A program made the position numbers and the translations under genes. This document shows positions 15,560 to 23,282 of a stretch of 64,000 nt of DNA, piece by piece (positions within the stretch are counted from its first letter, which is position 1; the number at the start of each line of letters is the position of its first letter). The notes under the pieces were generated by a model. That model had not been told where the DNA came from. It worked only from the letters and a program-made list of their open reading frames with translations, and searched no databases. The DNA lies in contig NZ_RQGA01000007.1 in the NCBI RefSeq assembly GCF_004769575.1, positions 62,001-126,000 on the forward strand. Direction: 5' to 3'. The stretch is from Leptospira perdikensis. GTDB lineage: Bacteria; Spirochaetota; Leptospiria; Leptospirales; Leptospiraceae.

Positions 15560-17227
15560 CTAAATGGCCCTGGGTACCTTCGCTGCGATTTCTTTTAGGT
15601 GGAGGTAGAGTTCCTCTTTTAAGTAGGGTTTGGGCATAAAATAATCAAATCCAGAGGTTAGAATGTGGTTTCGTTCTTCCGGCATACAAAGCCCTGTACA
15701 GGCAAAAAGTGCGGGTTTATTGGGTTTTCCAACCAATCCTTTTGCAATTTCCGTCCCATGTTTCCCTGGCATCTCAATGTCCAAAAAAGCGATATCGAAA
15801 GAAGATTCATTTAACGTTTTTTCCGTATCAATTCCGTTATTTGTTTCTGTGATTTCAAAACCTAGCGGTCGCAAATAACTTTTTAAAACTTTTCGGTTGA
15901 GTTCATTGTCATCGGCGATTAGGACTTTTTGGGGTTTCGAAAATATTGGTAAATTTGATTTTGAAGTAGCCGGATTGATTTTTTCTGATTGGTTTTCTTC
16001 TAGTTTCCAAATCACGGGAATTTTGACTTTAAATGCGGAACCTTCACCTAACTTTGATTCCACGTGTACTTCTCCACCCATTTCTTCAAGTGAGAGTTTG
16101 ACAATGGAAAGGCCAAGCCCGGAACCAGAAATTCCGCAGCCTTCAGGAACAAATTCATTGTACTTTTGGAAGAGTCGATCTTTGACTTCTGGAGAAATTC
16201 CAGGACCCGTGTCTTTGACTTCAATATGTAGATTTGCACTTTCATTTGTTTTGATTTCTAAATCAACAGAGCAAGTAACACTTCCTTTATTTGTGAACTT
16301 AACCGCATTTGCCATAAGGTTCCAAATTACTTTTTCGATTTTTCTTTTGTCGGTATAGAGAAAAGTTCTTTGATCTGCTTTGTTTTGAAAATGGAATTCT
16401 ATTTTTTTACGTTTGGTTTCTTCTGTAAAAAAAGAATCCAAAATATGAAAACATTGATAGAGTTCAAACCATTCATTTTTTAATACACTAGCATTTTCCT
16501 CTAACCTAGAAAGTTCAATGGTATCGTTGACTAAATGTAATATAACTTTCCCTGCATTTCTGATATGATCCACATAACTAAGGATAGATGGTTGTAGTTC
16601 TGTCTCCCGAATCATTTCTGACATACCGAGTAGGGAGTTTAAGGGATTACGAATGTCGTGGCTGATGGCGGCAATAAAATCTCTTTTGGCAGCGGTGGCT
16701 TTTTCGGCAGCGAGTTTTTCAATTTCTAACCGTTCGGCAGCTTTTCGCATTTGTAACAATCGAATGGTCTGTTTGGCAAGCAAACTTAACATGTGCATTT
16801 GTTCCCCATTCAGTTCTCTTGGTTTACTATCGATGACACAAAGAGTTCCTAATTTGATTTGGTCACTCACGGCAAGGGGGATTCCTGCGTAAAACATGAC
16901 ATTGGGTGATTCGGTCACATAGGGATTGTTATAAAACCTGATATCCTCTTTGGCGTTGGGGATCACGAATGGTCCATCCCCTAAAATAGCATGAGAACAA
17001 AATGCTAAAGATCTTGGTGTTTCGCGATCCTCGAGTCCGTGGTGAGATTTGAACCATTGCCTTGCTTCATCAACCAAACTGACAAGAGAAATGGGAGCGT
17101 CGCAAATCATGGAAGCCAGTTTTGTGATTTCATCGAACATCTCCTCTTCAGGAGTATCCAGGATTTCGAGACTTCTTAAGACAGAAAGACGGGCTGTCTC
17201 ATTTTTGGGTAAAGGAGCAATCAGCAT
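15560..17227 (-). CDS. Cytosolic hybrid histidine kinase: GAF-HisKA-HATPase-REC
   Basis: 555 residues from the ATG at 17227; a TTG 21 bp upstream is less likely. No membrane segment. Domains in order: GAF (about 5-165), HisKA with the phospho-histidine in [18 protein letters not shown], HATPase with N-box [14 protein letters not shown] and G-box [14 protein letters not shown], and a C-terminal receiver (about 425-545) with acidic [15 protein letters not shown] and phospho-Asp in [13 protein letters not shown]. The GAF domain begins with a form ([20 protein letters not shown]) common in bacterial photoreceptor-like and stress kinases. No partner regulator is adjacent. Confidence 0.9.
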   Translation of the reverse strand: MLIAPLPKNETARLSVLRSLEILDTPEEEMFDEITKLASMICDAPISLVSLVDEARQWFKSHHGLEDRETPRSLAFCSHAILGDGPFVIPNAKEDIRFYNNPYVTESPNVMFYAGIPLAVSDQIKLGTLCVIDSKPRELNGEQMHMLSLLAKQTIRLLQMRKAAERLEIEKLAAEKATAAKRDFIAAISHDIRNPLNSLLGMSEMIRETELQPSILSYVDHIRNAGKVILHLVNDTIELSRLEENASVLKNEWFELYQCFHILDSFFTEETKRKKIEFHFQNKADQRTFLYTDKRKIEKVIWNLMANAVKFTNKGSVTCSVDLEIKTNESANLHIEVKDTGPGISPEVKDRLFQKYNEFVPEGCGISGSGLGLSIVKLSLEEMGGEVHVESKLGEGSAFKVKIPVIWKLEENQSEKINPATSKSNLPIFSKPQKVLIADDNELNRKVLKSYLRPLGFEITETNNGIDTEKTLNESSFDIAFLDIEMPGKHGTEIAKGLVGKPNKPALFACTGLCMPEERNHILTSGFDYFMPKPYLKEELYLHLKEIAAKVPRAI

Positions 17228-17296
17228 ACGAAGTTTAGACGAAATCAATTTCGCATAAAGGAAAGCAAATTTTCTATTTTTCCTGGTCTAAGTCCT

Positions 17297-17842
17297 ATGA
17301 ACCGAATGACGACTTTGTCTCTGTTTTTTCTCCTGTTTGTGAGTTCTCTATTTCTCACAACTTTTTGTTTCGAAACCTCCTCTCAGTCTCCGAAAAAACC
17401 AGAGAATCCAGAACTAAGAAAAAAACTAACCGATTTACAATATCGTGTCACCCAACAAGACGAAACAGAACCTGCCTTCCGAAACGAATATTGGGACAAT
17501 CACGAAGAAGGGATCTATGTAGACATTGTTTCGAAAGAAGTTTTGTTTAGTTCGAAAGATAAATTTGAGTCGGGCACTGGATGGCCTAGTTTTACAAAAC
17601 CTCTTGTAAAGACCAATGTCGTCGAAATTGAAGACCGTTCTTATGGAATGTTACGAACAGAGGTTCGTTCGAAAGCTGCCAATTCCCATTTGGGTCACGT
17701 TTTTGATGATGGGCCAAGTCCAACAAACAAACGTTATTGTATGAATTCGGCGTCGATGGAGTTCATTCCTAAATCCAAATTGAAAGAAAGAGGGTATTCA
17801 TCTTTTCTTCCCGAATTTTTGGAATCGGGTCAAAACAAATAG
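17297..17842 (+). CDS. msrB: Exported peptide-methionine (R)-S-oxide reductase MsrB
   Basis: 181 residues with an N-terminal hydrophobic export segment ([19 protein letters not shown]), so it acts outside the cytoplasm. The MsrB core shows [25 protein letters not shown] and the catalytic [12 protein letters not shown] with Cys148. The two CxxC zinc pairs found in many MsrB are absent, so this is the zinc-free type. Cys24 (in LTTFC) could be a lipid-attachment site but the residue before it is Phe, which is unusual. It repairs oxidised methionine in envelope proteins. It is divergent from the hybrid kinase. Confidence 0.9.
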   Translation: MNRMTTLSLFFLLFVSSLFLTTFCFETSSQSPKKPENPELRKKLTDLQYRVTQQDETEPAFRNEYWDNHEEGIYVDIVSKEVLFSSKDKFESGTGWPSFTKPLVKTNVVEIEDRSYGMLRTEVRSKAANSHLGHVFDDGPSPTNKRYCMNSASMEFIPKSKLKERGYSSFLPEFLESGQNK

Positions 17843-17847
17843 TTGAG

Positions 17848-17878
17848 TGAACCTTTGGTTTTTAAGCCCAAAGGTTCA
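17848..17878. terminator. Shared hairpin between convergent msrB and nucleotidyltransferase genes
   Basis: Perfect 11-bp arms TGAACCTTTGG (17848-17858) and CCAAAGGTTCA (17868-17878) flank a 9-nt loop that contains the stop codon of the leftward gene. The right arm encodes that gene's last residues. No strong U-tract follows on either strand, so it may block read-through or protect 3' ends rather than be a classic terminator. Confidence 0.55.
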
Positions 17879-18647
17879 TCATAAACTCTTCATCATTACG
17901 AAGTGAAATGAGTTTGTATTTGGTTTCGTGGATGTCTTCACGAGAAACTTCTCGTTTCCAACGAATGTCCACTTTGAGTTTACGAACGCGGGTTTGTAAT
18001 TCCAAAAGTTCCCAAACAGAATCTTCCATTTCTTTCCTGTAAAGATTGGTAAACAGTGGTGCCATTTGGTCCGGTGTATCCATTTTTAAAAGTTCTACAT
18101 GGGTTAAGTCATGAATGTTTTGTAGTGCCCAAATATGGAGGGTAAGAGTGGTGATTCTTTCCAATTGGGAAATTTCATCTTTAATATTTCTAGTGACTTG
18201 TTGTTTAAAGAAACGAATTCTTTTTTCTAAATATTGAATGAGATCCGATTTTGGGATTTCTCTCTGTTTCCATTTTTCCCAGTCCGTGCGCAGATCATCG
18301 ATGATTCCTTCTCCGAAAAATACAGAAGAAGCTTCCATTAGTTGTAAACTTCCTGGTTCTGAAATCTTGAGTCTGTGGCGAAGAGAATCAGCATCTCCTG
18401 CAATCATATTGACCGGAGCCACATCCTCTAACTTTTGTAAGGCACGAGAAATAGAATCAATAAACTGAGATTTCATTTGGTCAGTGGAATGAGCTACCAA
18501 ATAAAAATTGAGGTCGGATTCTTGGTGGAAGTCCCCTCGTTCCCGTGATCCATAAAAAAGAATTTGGTAGGGTTTTGTCGACGGGATGAGTTCTAATTCA
18601 TCCAAAACTTGTGCGTAGAGATTAGGGTTTAGTGCTTCAAATTCCAT
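17862..18647 (-). CDS. Nucleotidyltransferase-fold protein with altered metal motif
   Basis: 261 residues. An N-terminal nucleotidyltransferase domain is marked by LFYGSRERGDFHQESDLNFY, the GS-x10-D-x-D motif of the Pol-beta superfamily, but the second Asp is Asn (DLN). Such a change usually weakens or abolishes metal-dependent catalysis. The remaining part is helical (about 120-261). It may be a non-catalytic or altered adenylyltransferase-like protein; no kanamycin-nucleotidyltransferase substrate is implied. It lies 3 bp downstream of the 68-residue gene and is probably co-transcribed with it. Confidence 0.75.
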   Translation of the reverse strand: MEFEALNPNLYAQVLDELELIPSTKPYQILFYGSRERGDFHQESDLNFYLVAHSTDQMKSQFIDSISRALQKLEDVAPVNMIAGDADSLRHRLKISEPGSLQLMEASSVFFGEGIIDDLRTDWEKWKQREIPKSDLIQYLEKRIRFFKQQVTRNIKDEISQLERITTLTLHIWALQNIHDLTHVELLKMDTPDQMAPLFTNLYRKEMEDSVWELLELQTRVRKLKVDIRWKREVSREDIHETKYKLISLRNDEEFMMNLWA

Positions 18648-18650
18648 TGT

Positions 18651-18857
18651 TTATTCAAAGTATAATTTCATTCGGGATAAATTTTCTAAAATGGCTTTGA
18701 AGGCACGATCACGTTCTTCATTGCCAGGGAAAGGAAGAGATTTTACATTATTGAGATCTTGGTAAATGATTTCAATGGAAGGTTGGTTAGGATTTTTTTT
18801 GATGGAGGCAATGTAATCCAAATTGATAACTTCCGATTCACCGAGTTTTAACCACAT
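18651..18857 (-). CDS. Small hypothetical protein
   Basis: 68 residues from the ATG at 18857. This start is chosen because GAGGAG sits 7 bp upstream, whereas a longer frame would begin at a TTG overlapping that ribosome site. The protein begins MWLKLGESEVINLDYIASIK and has a central strand-rich segment and a C-terminal helix, the look of a small PH-like or beta-sandwich fold. I recognise no family. It is followed 3 bp later by the nucleotidyltransferase-fold gene. Confidence 0.6.
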   Translation of the reverse strand: MWLKLGESEVINLDYIASIKKNPNQPSIEIIYQDLNNVKSLPFPGNEERDRAFKAILENLSRMKLYFE

Positions 18858-18944
18858 AAAATTTCTCCTCAAAGCCTAACGGCCACTCCCTATTTGCCTA
18901 ATCTTTTTTTCTAAAAAAACAGGCTTTGTTGGATTTCCTGGAAC

Positions 18945-19499
18945 CTAGTAGAGGTCCAGAGATTGGAGAACCATCTGGTGGAGTTGTTTTGCGAGTTCCT
19001 TGGAACCGATGGAGTTCGGAGTGATGGTCTCAAAAACCAGTAAAAACCCATTATGAATCCCTTCCCACCGGGCATAAAGTTGGGAATCAGGGAGTGAGAA
19101 AACAAGGACACTACATTTTTTGGTCCCCCAAACAAAGTAGGAAACATCTGGATTTTGTACTTCGTCCTGGTAGAAATAAGGAAACCGGGACTGGTTCTCT
19201 CTATCTGTGGAAGATAGTCTCATCCATTGGATCTTTCCCTCTCCGTCCAACCGAATTTCGTAACTATTCCCCGTTCCAAAAATAGACCCAGATTTTAGGA
19301 GCTCAAAATTTTCTTTTGCCACCCAAACTGCATGATAGGTAAGTCGTAGTTCTTTCGTTAGGTGCGATTTTTTTGTTTCCAAGTTTGGATTTGGTTTGGG
19401 AACCTCTGGATTTTTCTCTGGTTTGTTTTCCTTTGTGGATTGACAAACGGTAATTTGAGAGAAAATCAAAACGAGGAGAACCTTAATGGCCCACTTCAT
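18945..19499 (-). CDS. Putative lipoprotein downstream of epmB
   Basis: 184 residues from the ATG at 19499. TAGGAG lies 6 bp upstream of this ATG, inside the end of epmB; an earlier ATG (19505) would have no spacing. The signal sequence MKWAIKVLLVLIFSQITVC ends in a spirochaetal lipobox (ITVC, Cys19), followed by a Pro/Lys-rich linker and a strand-rich domain with AVWVAKENFELLKSGSIFGT and two later cysteine-free blocks. Function unknown. It overlaps epmB by 17 bp, so the genes are translationally coupled, though a link to EF-P modification need not follow. Confidence 0.7.
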   Translation of the reverse strand: MKWAIKVLLVLIFSQITVCQSTKENKPEKNPEVPKPNPNLETKKSHLTKELRLTYHAVWVAKENFELLKSGSIFGTGNSYEIRLDGEGKIQWMRLSSTDRENQSRFPYFYQDEVQNPDVSYFVWGTKKCSVLVFSLPDSQLYARWEGIHNGFLLVFETITPNSIGSKELAKQLHQMVLQSLDLY

Positions 19500-20547
19500 A
19501 CTCATCTCCTAAATAGTTTTGGAATAGATACCCATCTTTTGTTTTCTTTTGCAGGTAATCAGGAGTGAGGAGTACTTTCCCACCACCACCTGTTAGGTCT
19601 TTTACATAATTTGGTATCGTGATTCCTGAATGGAATCCTCGTAGTTTACGATAGATTTCAATTCCCCTTTCAATTGGTACAACAAAATCAGAACTCCCAA
19701 ATACCTCGTCACATTGGTGGAGGTAATAAGGTTTGATCCCGATCGATATTAATTTATAATTGAGTTCCGATAAGATTTTTTCGTCATCATTGATCCCTGA
19801 AAGTAAAACCGATTGGTTGAAAACGGAAACGTGACCTTTTTTGATCAGTCGCATAACATACATTTTGGTTTCATCCGTAATTTCATTGGGATGGTTGAAA
19901 TGAGTGACCATATATAAAGGAAAGTGTTTGGCAAAAACATCACAGAGATCTTCGGTGAGACGCATAGGCATTGTGACTGGGTGGCGGGAGTGGATCCGCA
20001 CTTGGTTGAGATGAGGGATTGATTTTAATTCCCCCAAAAGATAATCAAGTGAGGAATCAGCATGGGTGAGTGGGTCACCACCGGACAAAATGATCTCTCT
20101 TAGTTCTGTATGGGTGCGAAAGTATTCCAATGCTTTTTCCCATTCCTTACGGTTGGGAGTTTCTTCTGGGTCAGATACCTTTCGTTTCCTTGTACAAAAC
20201 CTGCAATACACAGCGCATACATGAGAAATATACCAAATGGCACGGTCTGGGTAACGGTGGGTCACACCTTTTACCGGCATGTACCGTTCCTCTGCCAGTG
20301 GATCTTCTACTTCATTGGGTTTTTTGGTAAGTTCTCCCGCTCGGGGGATGATTTGTTTGCGGATGGGACAGTTCGGATTTTTTTGATCGATTCGTTCCAA
20401 ATAGTAGGGGGTGACGGCAAAACTAAATTCCTCTAATGCAGGCACAAAACTCTCCTTCTCTTCGGGAGTGAGAGTCAGTTTTTCTTCCAAATCCTTACAT
20501 GTAGTGATTCGGTTTTGTAGTTGCCATTTCCAATCCGACCAAGTCAT
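19483..20547 (-). CDS. epmB: EF-P beta-lysylation protein EpmB (lysine 2,3-aminomutase family)
   Basis: 354 residues, close to E. coli EpmB and shorter than KamA-type lysine 2,3-aminomutases, which carry a C-terminal extension. The radical-SAM cluster is C111-x3-C115-x2-C118 in CAVYCRFCTRKRK. The C-terminal NYVKDLTGGGGKVLLTP block holds the PLP-binding lysine. The enzyme converts (S)-alpha-lysine to (R)-beta-lysine, which EpmA (3369-4340) then attaches to EF-P. It is divergent from efp with 68 bp between starts, a typical arrangement for this pair. Confidence 0.88.
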   Translation of the reverse strand: MTWSDWKWQLQNRITTCKDLEEKLTLTPEEKESFVPALEEFSFAVTPYYLERIDQKNPNCPIRKQIIPRAGELTKKPNEVEDPLAEERYMPVKGVTHRYPDRAIWYISHVCAVYCRFCTRKRKVSDPEETPNRKEWEKALEYFRTHTELREIILSGGDPLTHADSSLDYLLGELKSIPHLNQVRIHSRHPVTMPMRLTEDLCDVFAKHFPLYMVTHFNHPNEITDETKMYVMRLIKKGHVSVFNQSVLLSGINDDEKILSELNYKLISIGIKPYYLHQCDEVFGSSDFVVPIERGIEIYRKLRGFHSGITIPNYVKDLTGGGGKVLLTPDYLQKKTKDGYLFQNYLGDEYEVGH

Positions 20548-20567
20548 CGCTTATGACCATACTTCGG

Positions 20568-20596
20568 TTGACATAAGGCCAAGTCCCTCGGATTTT
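20568..20596 (+). promoter_or_regulatory. Possible sigma70-type promoter of efp
   Basis: A perfect -35 hexamer TTGACA (20568-20573) is followed after 17 bp by GATTTT (20591-20596), a weak -10. Transcription would start near 20603, about 13 nt before the efp ATG. The -35 is good but the -10 is poor. Confidence 0.35.
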
Positions 20597-20615
20597 GTTT
20601 ACGAGTAACGAAATT

Positions 20616-21182
20616 ATGAACTTAGGCATTACAGAAGTAAAAAAAGGAATGATCCTCAAGATCGACAGTGAGCTTTATTCCGTCGTCAAAACCGAGTTTG
20701 TGAACCCAGGAAAGGGTTCTGCATTCATCCGTACCAAACTTAAAAATATTGTCCGTGATTCTTCCATTGAAAGAACCTTCAAAGCTGCAGAAAAACTGGA
20801 AAGTGTGGATTTAGAACGCCGCAAAATGCAGTACTGTTATGCTGATGGTGACCAAATCATTTTTATGGACGTCAACGATTACGAACAAATCCCTGTTTCA
20901 AAAGATTATGTGGAAGACATCCTTCCTTTTATGAAAGAAGAAACTCCAGTGGAAGTTGCGTTTTACAATGATAAACCAATTGGTGTAACACCTCCTAACT
21001 TTGCTATATTGGAAGTGACTTATGCAGAGGATGGATTGAAAGGAGACACAACAGGTCTTGCACTCAAACGAGTGACAGTGGAAACTGGGGGAGAAGTCCA
21101 AGTTCCTATCTTTATCAAACAAGGGGACACTGTAAAAATTGACCTTCGAGATTTGAGCTACGTGGAGCGAGTCAACAAATAG
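20616..21182 (+). CDS. efp: Elongation factor P
   Basis: 188 residues from the ATG at 20616, the usual EF-P length; an upstream TTG would add seven residues with no homology. The KOW-like domain I carries the modification loop NPGKGSAFIRTK, with Lys33 as the expected beta-lysylation site. Domains II and III include VTPPNFAILEV and the C-terminal signature GDTVKIDLRDLSYVERV. EF-P relieves ribosome stalling at polyproline. Both modifying enzymes are in the window, so the K33 modification is expected to be beta-lysine. mtnB begins 2 bp after its stop. Confidence 0.96.
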   Translation: MNLGITEVKKGMILKIDSELYSVVKTEFVNPGKGSAFIRTKLKNIVRDSSIERTFKAAEKLESVDLERRKMQYCYADGDQIIFMDVNDYEQIPVSKDYVEDILPFMKEETPVEVAFYNDKPIGVTPPNFAILEVTYAEDGLKGDTTGLALKRVTVETGGEVQVPIFIKQGDTVKIDLRDLSYVERVNK

Positions 21183-21184
21183 AT

Positions 21185-21805
21185 TTGGAATCTTTTTCTT
21201 TTTTACAAGAACTTACCAAACTTTCCCATACCTATTATGAAAGGCAGTGGATGTATGCCACTGCCGGCAATCTTTCTGCACGCGCAGGAGATTCATTTTG
21301 GATCACAGCTTCCGGAAAACATAAGGGAGAACTTACCGATAAAGATTTTGTTTGTGTTTCTGTTGCCGATGGGTCTTTGGTTTCTGCGGGAGAGGGACTG
21401 AAACCCTCAGCGGAAACTAGCATCCATCAGGTGGTTTACTCTCAGATACCGGATGCAGGTGCGGCCCTTCATGTCCATACTTTGGATTCCAATCTTTTAG
21501 AATTTGGAATTGATAAGGAAGAGGGGTTTCGCGATTTTCCTCTGCCACCAATTGAAATCATCAAGGCCTTTGGGATCTGGGATGAAAAACCAAACCTAAA
21601 GTTTCCTGTTTTTTATAATCATACTCATGTCCCAACGATTGCTTCGGAAATCAAACGTTATATAGAAACCAAGGGCAGACCCCAAGTTCCTTTTTTACTT
21701 ATCGAAGGCCATGGTCCTACGGTTTGGGGGAAGTCGGTGGCAGAAGCCAACAAACATTTGGAAGCAGTTCATTTTCTATTACAAGTGATGGCAAGGCGTA
21801 TATGA
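21185..21805 (+). CDS. mtnB: Methylthioribulose-1-phosphate dehydratase-like class II aldolase
   Basis: 206 residues of the class II aldolase/adducin fold. Family blocks are YYERQWMYATAGNLSARAGD, LKPSAETSIHQVVY, the zinc-binding HVH (AALHVHTLDSN), a NHTHVPTIASEI segment and LLIEGHGPTVWGKS. This pattern fits MtnB, which dehydrates 5-methylthioribulose-1-phosphate in methionine salvage. The start is a TTG at 21185, 2 bp after the efp stop, with only a weak ribosome site; coupling to efp is likely. Its stop overlaps the next gene as ATGA. Other mtn genes are not in the window, so assignment rests on sequence alone. Confidence 0.75.
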   Translation: MESFSFLQELTKLSHTYYERQWMYATAGNLSARAGDSFWITASGKHKGELTDKDFVCVSVADGSLVSAGEGLKPSAETSIHQVVYSQIPDAGAALHVHTLDSNLLEFGIDKEEGFRDFPLPPIEIIKAFGIWDEKPNLKFPVFYNHTHVPTIASEIKRYIETKGRPQVPFLLIEGHGPTVWGKSVAEANKHLEAVHFLLQVMARRI

Positions 21806-22536
21806 AGGACGGGGCCCATGTGTATATTTTTGGAATTGGTTCCGGAATTGGACAAGGGCTTCATAAACGTTTTTTAGAAGACAAATCCGTTTCTCTTTTC
21901 GGATTCTCTAGAAAGGGGAAACAGACTCTCGATTCTTTCTCCAAAGCAGAAAAGGGAAATTTTGTTTTCGATGCTAAAAATACAAAAGACATAGAAAGTT
22001 TTCAAACTTCTCTGTTATCTAAATATGGATTCACAAAATCTGGAGACTCTTCCGCATTCCAAAACATAGACCTTGTGGTTTACTTTGCGTTGGGGGATGG
22101 AGTGTTTGGACCCATTGCCGATTTAAAGGAAGTCGATTTAAAATCCCATTTTGATTTGAATGTCCACTCTCTGATTTTACTTTCGCGAGCCTTTGCTCCA
22201 CTTTTAGCTTCTTTTCGCAGTTCTAGCTTTGTATTTCTGGGATCAACTGCCGGAAAACAAGGATTCCCCGAATCTGTGGCTTATTGTGCCTCCAAACATG
22301 CAGTTTTAGGAATCGCTCGAGCCCTAAGAGAAGAGTGGAAACCCTTCGGAACTAAGGTAGTTCATATCAGCCTCGGGGCTGTGGCCACAGAAATTTGGGA
22401 CACAAGACCCCAGTTTGACAAGAATGATATGGTTACAATTTCGGACATTTCCGAGTATTTGTGGAGTATTTCCCACTTGCCTAAATCTATCTTTGTAGAT
22501 GACTTATCCATTACCCCAAGAAAAGGAATCTTATAG
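21802..22536 (+). CDS. Short-chain dehydrogenase/reductase, coupled to mtnB
   Basis: 244 residues. The ATG at 21802 overlaps the mtnB stop in an ATGA tetramer, the clearest start; a longer in-frame form would lie inside mtnB. The cofactor loop is present but divergent, FGIGSGIGQGLHKR, and the catalytic Ser and Tyr/Lys are in FVFLGSTAGKQGFPESVAY and CASKHAVLGIARAL. The usual NNAG is replaced by a VYFALGDG segment, as in distant SDRs. The substrate is unknown. Tight coupling with mtnB and the second SDR suggests a shared pathway. Confidence 0.75.
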   Translation: MKDGAHVYIFGIGSGIGQGLHKRFLEDKSVSLFGFSRKGKQTLDSFSKAEKGNFVFDAKNTKDIESFQTSLLSKYGFTKSGDSSAFQNIDLVVYFALGDGVFGPIADLKEVDLKSHFDLNVHSLILLSRAFAPLLASFRSSSFVFLGSTAGKQGFPESVAYCASKHAVLGIARALREEWKPFGTKVVHISLGAVATEIWDTRPQFDKNDMVTISDISEYLWSISHLPKSIFVDDLSITPRKGIL

Positions 22537-22541
22537 TTCCC

Positions 22542-23279
22542 ATGGAATTCAAGGAATCGATTGTACTCGTGACCGGTGGCAGTGGTGGCATTGGAAGAGA
22601 GATTGTCCGCTCTCTCGTCCTTGCGGGGTTTTCTGTATGGAACTTGGACAAAGTCCGTCCCACATCCCCCATCCTCCAAGAGACTTATAGAGAAGTGGAT
22701 TTGGCGGAAACTCCCTTTGTAGTAGAAAGAAGTCTCGCAAAAATCATCCAAGAAAGTTCGGAGGCAGGTGATCTTTTTGGCCTGGTTCACAATGCTGGAT
22801 TTGGTGGGCCTTACCATCCCATTACCGATGTTTCTATCGAAGAATGGGATTCCATTTTTCGAATTAATGTAGATAGTTTATTTCTTTTATCCAAATTACT
22901 TTTACCCATTTTTAAAAATCAAAATTTTGGAAGGATTGTTGCCATTGCATCTTCTTTATCCATTGTGGGGTCAGCAAACTCAGTTGCATATTCTTCCTCC
23001 AAACATGCATTAGTTGGCTTTATTCGTTCTGTGGCTGATGAATGGGGTAAGTTTGGAATTACCGCCAACGCAGTGAGTCCAGGTTTTGTGGATACTAAGA
23101 TGGGAATTCAAGAAGACCAAATTTCTGATCATAAATCAAAAATCATAGAGAAGACACCGGTTAGGCGAATTGCAGAACCTTCCGAAATTGCTCGTGTGGT
23201 CAATTTCCTCCTTCAAAAAGAATCTGGATACATATCCGGATCGAATTGGACCGTTGATGGCGGGCTCACAGCCATTTAA
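22542..23279 (+). CDS. FabG-like short-chain dehydrogenase/reductase
   Basis: 245 residues, a classical SDR: VLVTGGSGGIGREIV cofactor loop, HNAG (LVHNAGFGG), catalytic Ser in IVAIASSLSIVG, YSSSKHALVGF with Tyr and Lys, and the C-terminal NAVSPGFVDTKMG and SGYISGSNWTVDGG. The sequence is closest to 3-oxoacyl-ACP-reductase-like members, but many such proteins act on sugars or alcohols. It starts 5 bp after the first SDR and so ends a run of efp, mtnB, SDR and SDR on one strand; the next gene follows 3 bp later. Confidence 0.8.
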   Translation: MEFKESIVLVTGGSGGIGREIVRSLVLAGFSVWNLDKVRPTSPILQETYREVDLAETPFVVERSLAKIIQESSEAGDLFGLVHNAGFGGPYHPITDVSIEEWDSIFRINVDSLFLLSKLLLPIFKNQNFGRIVAIASSLSIVGSANSVAYSSSKHALVGFIRSVADEWGKFGITANAVSPGFVDTKMGIQEDQISDHKSKIIEKTPVRRIAEPSEIARVVNFLLQKESGYISGSNWTVDGGLTAI

Positions 23280-23282
23280 TTT

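Noticed and set aside
19483..20547. Annotating the radical-SAM gene as lysine 2,3-aminomutase (KamA) of lysine fermentation
   Set aside because: Length is near EpmB, the KamA C-terminal extension is lacking, it is divergent from efp, and EpmA is also present.
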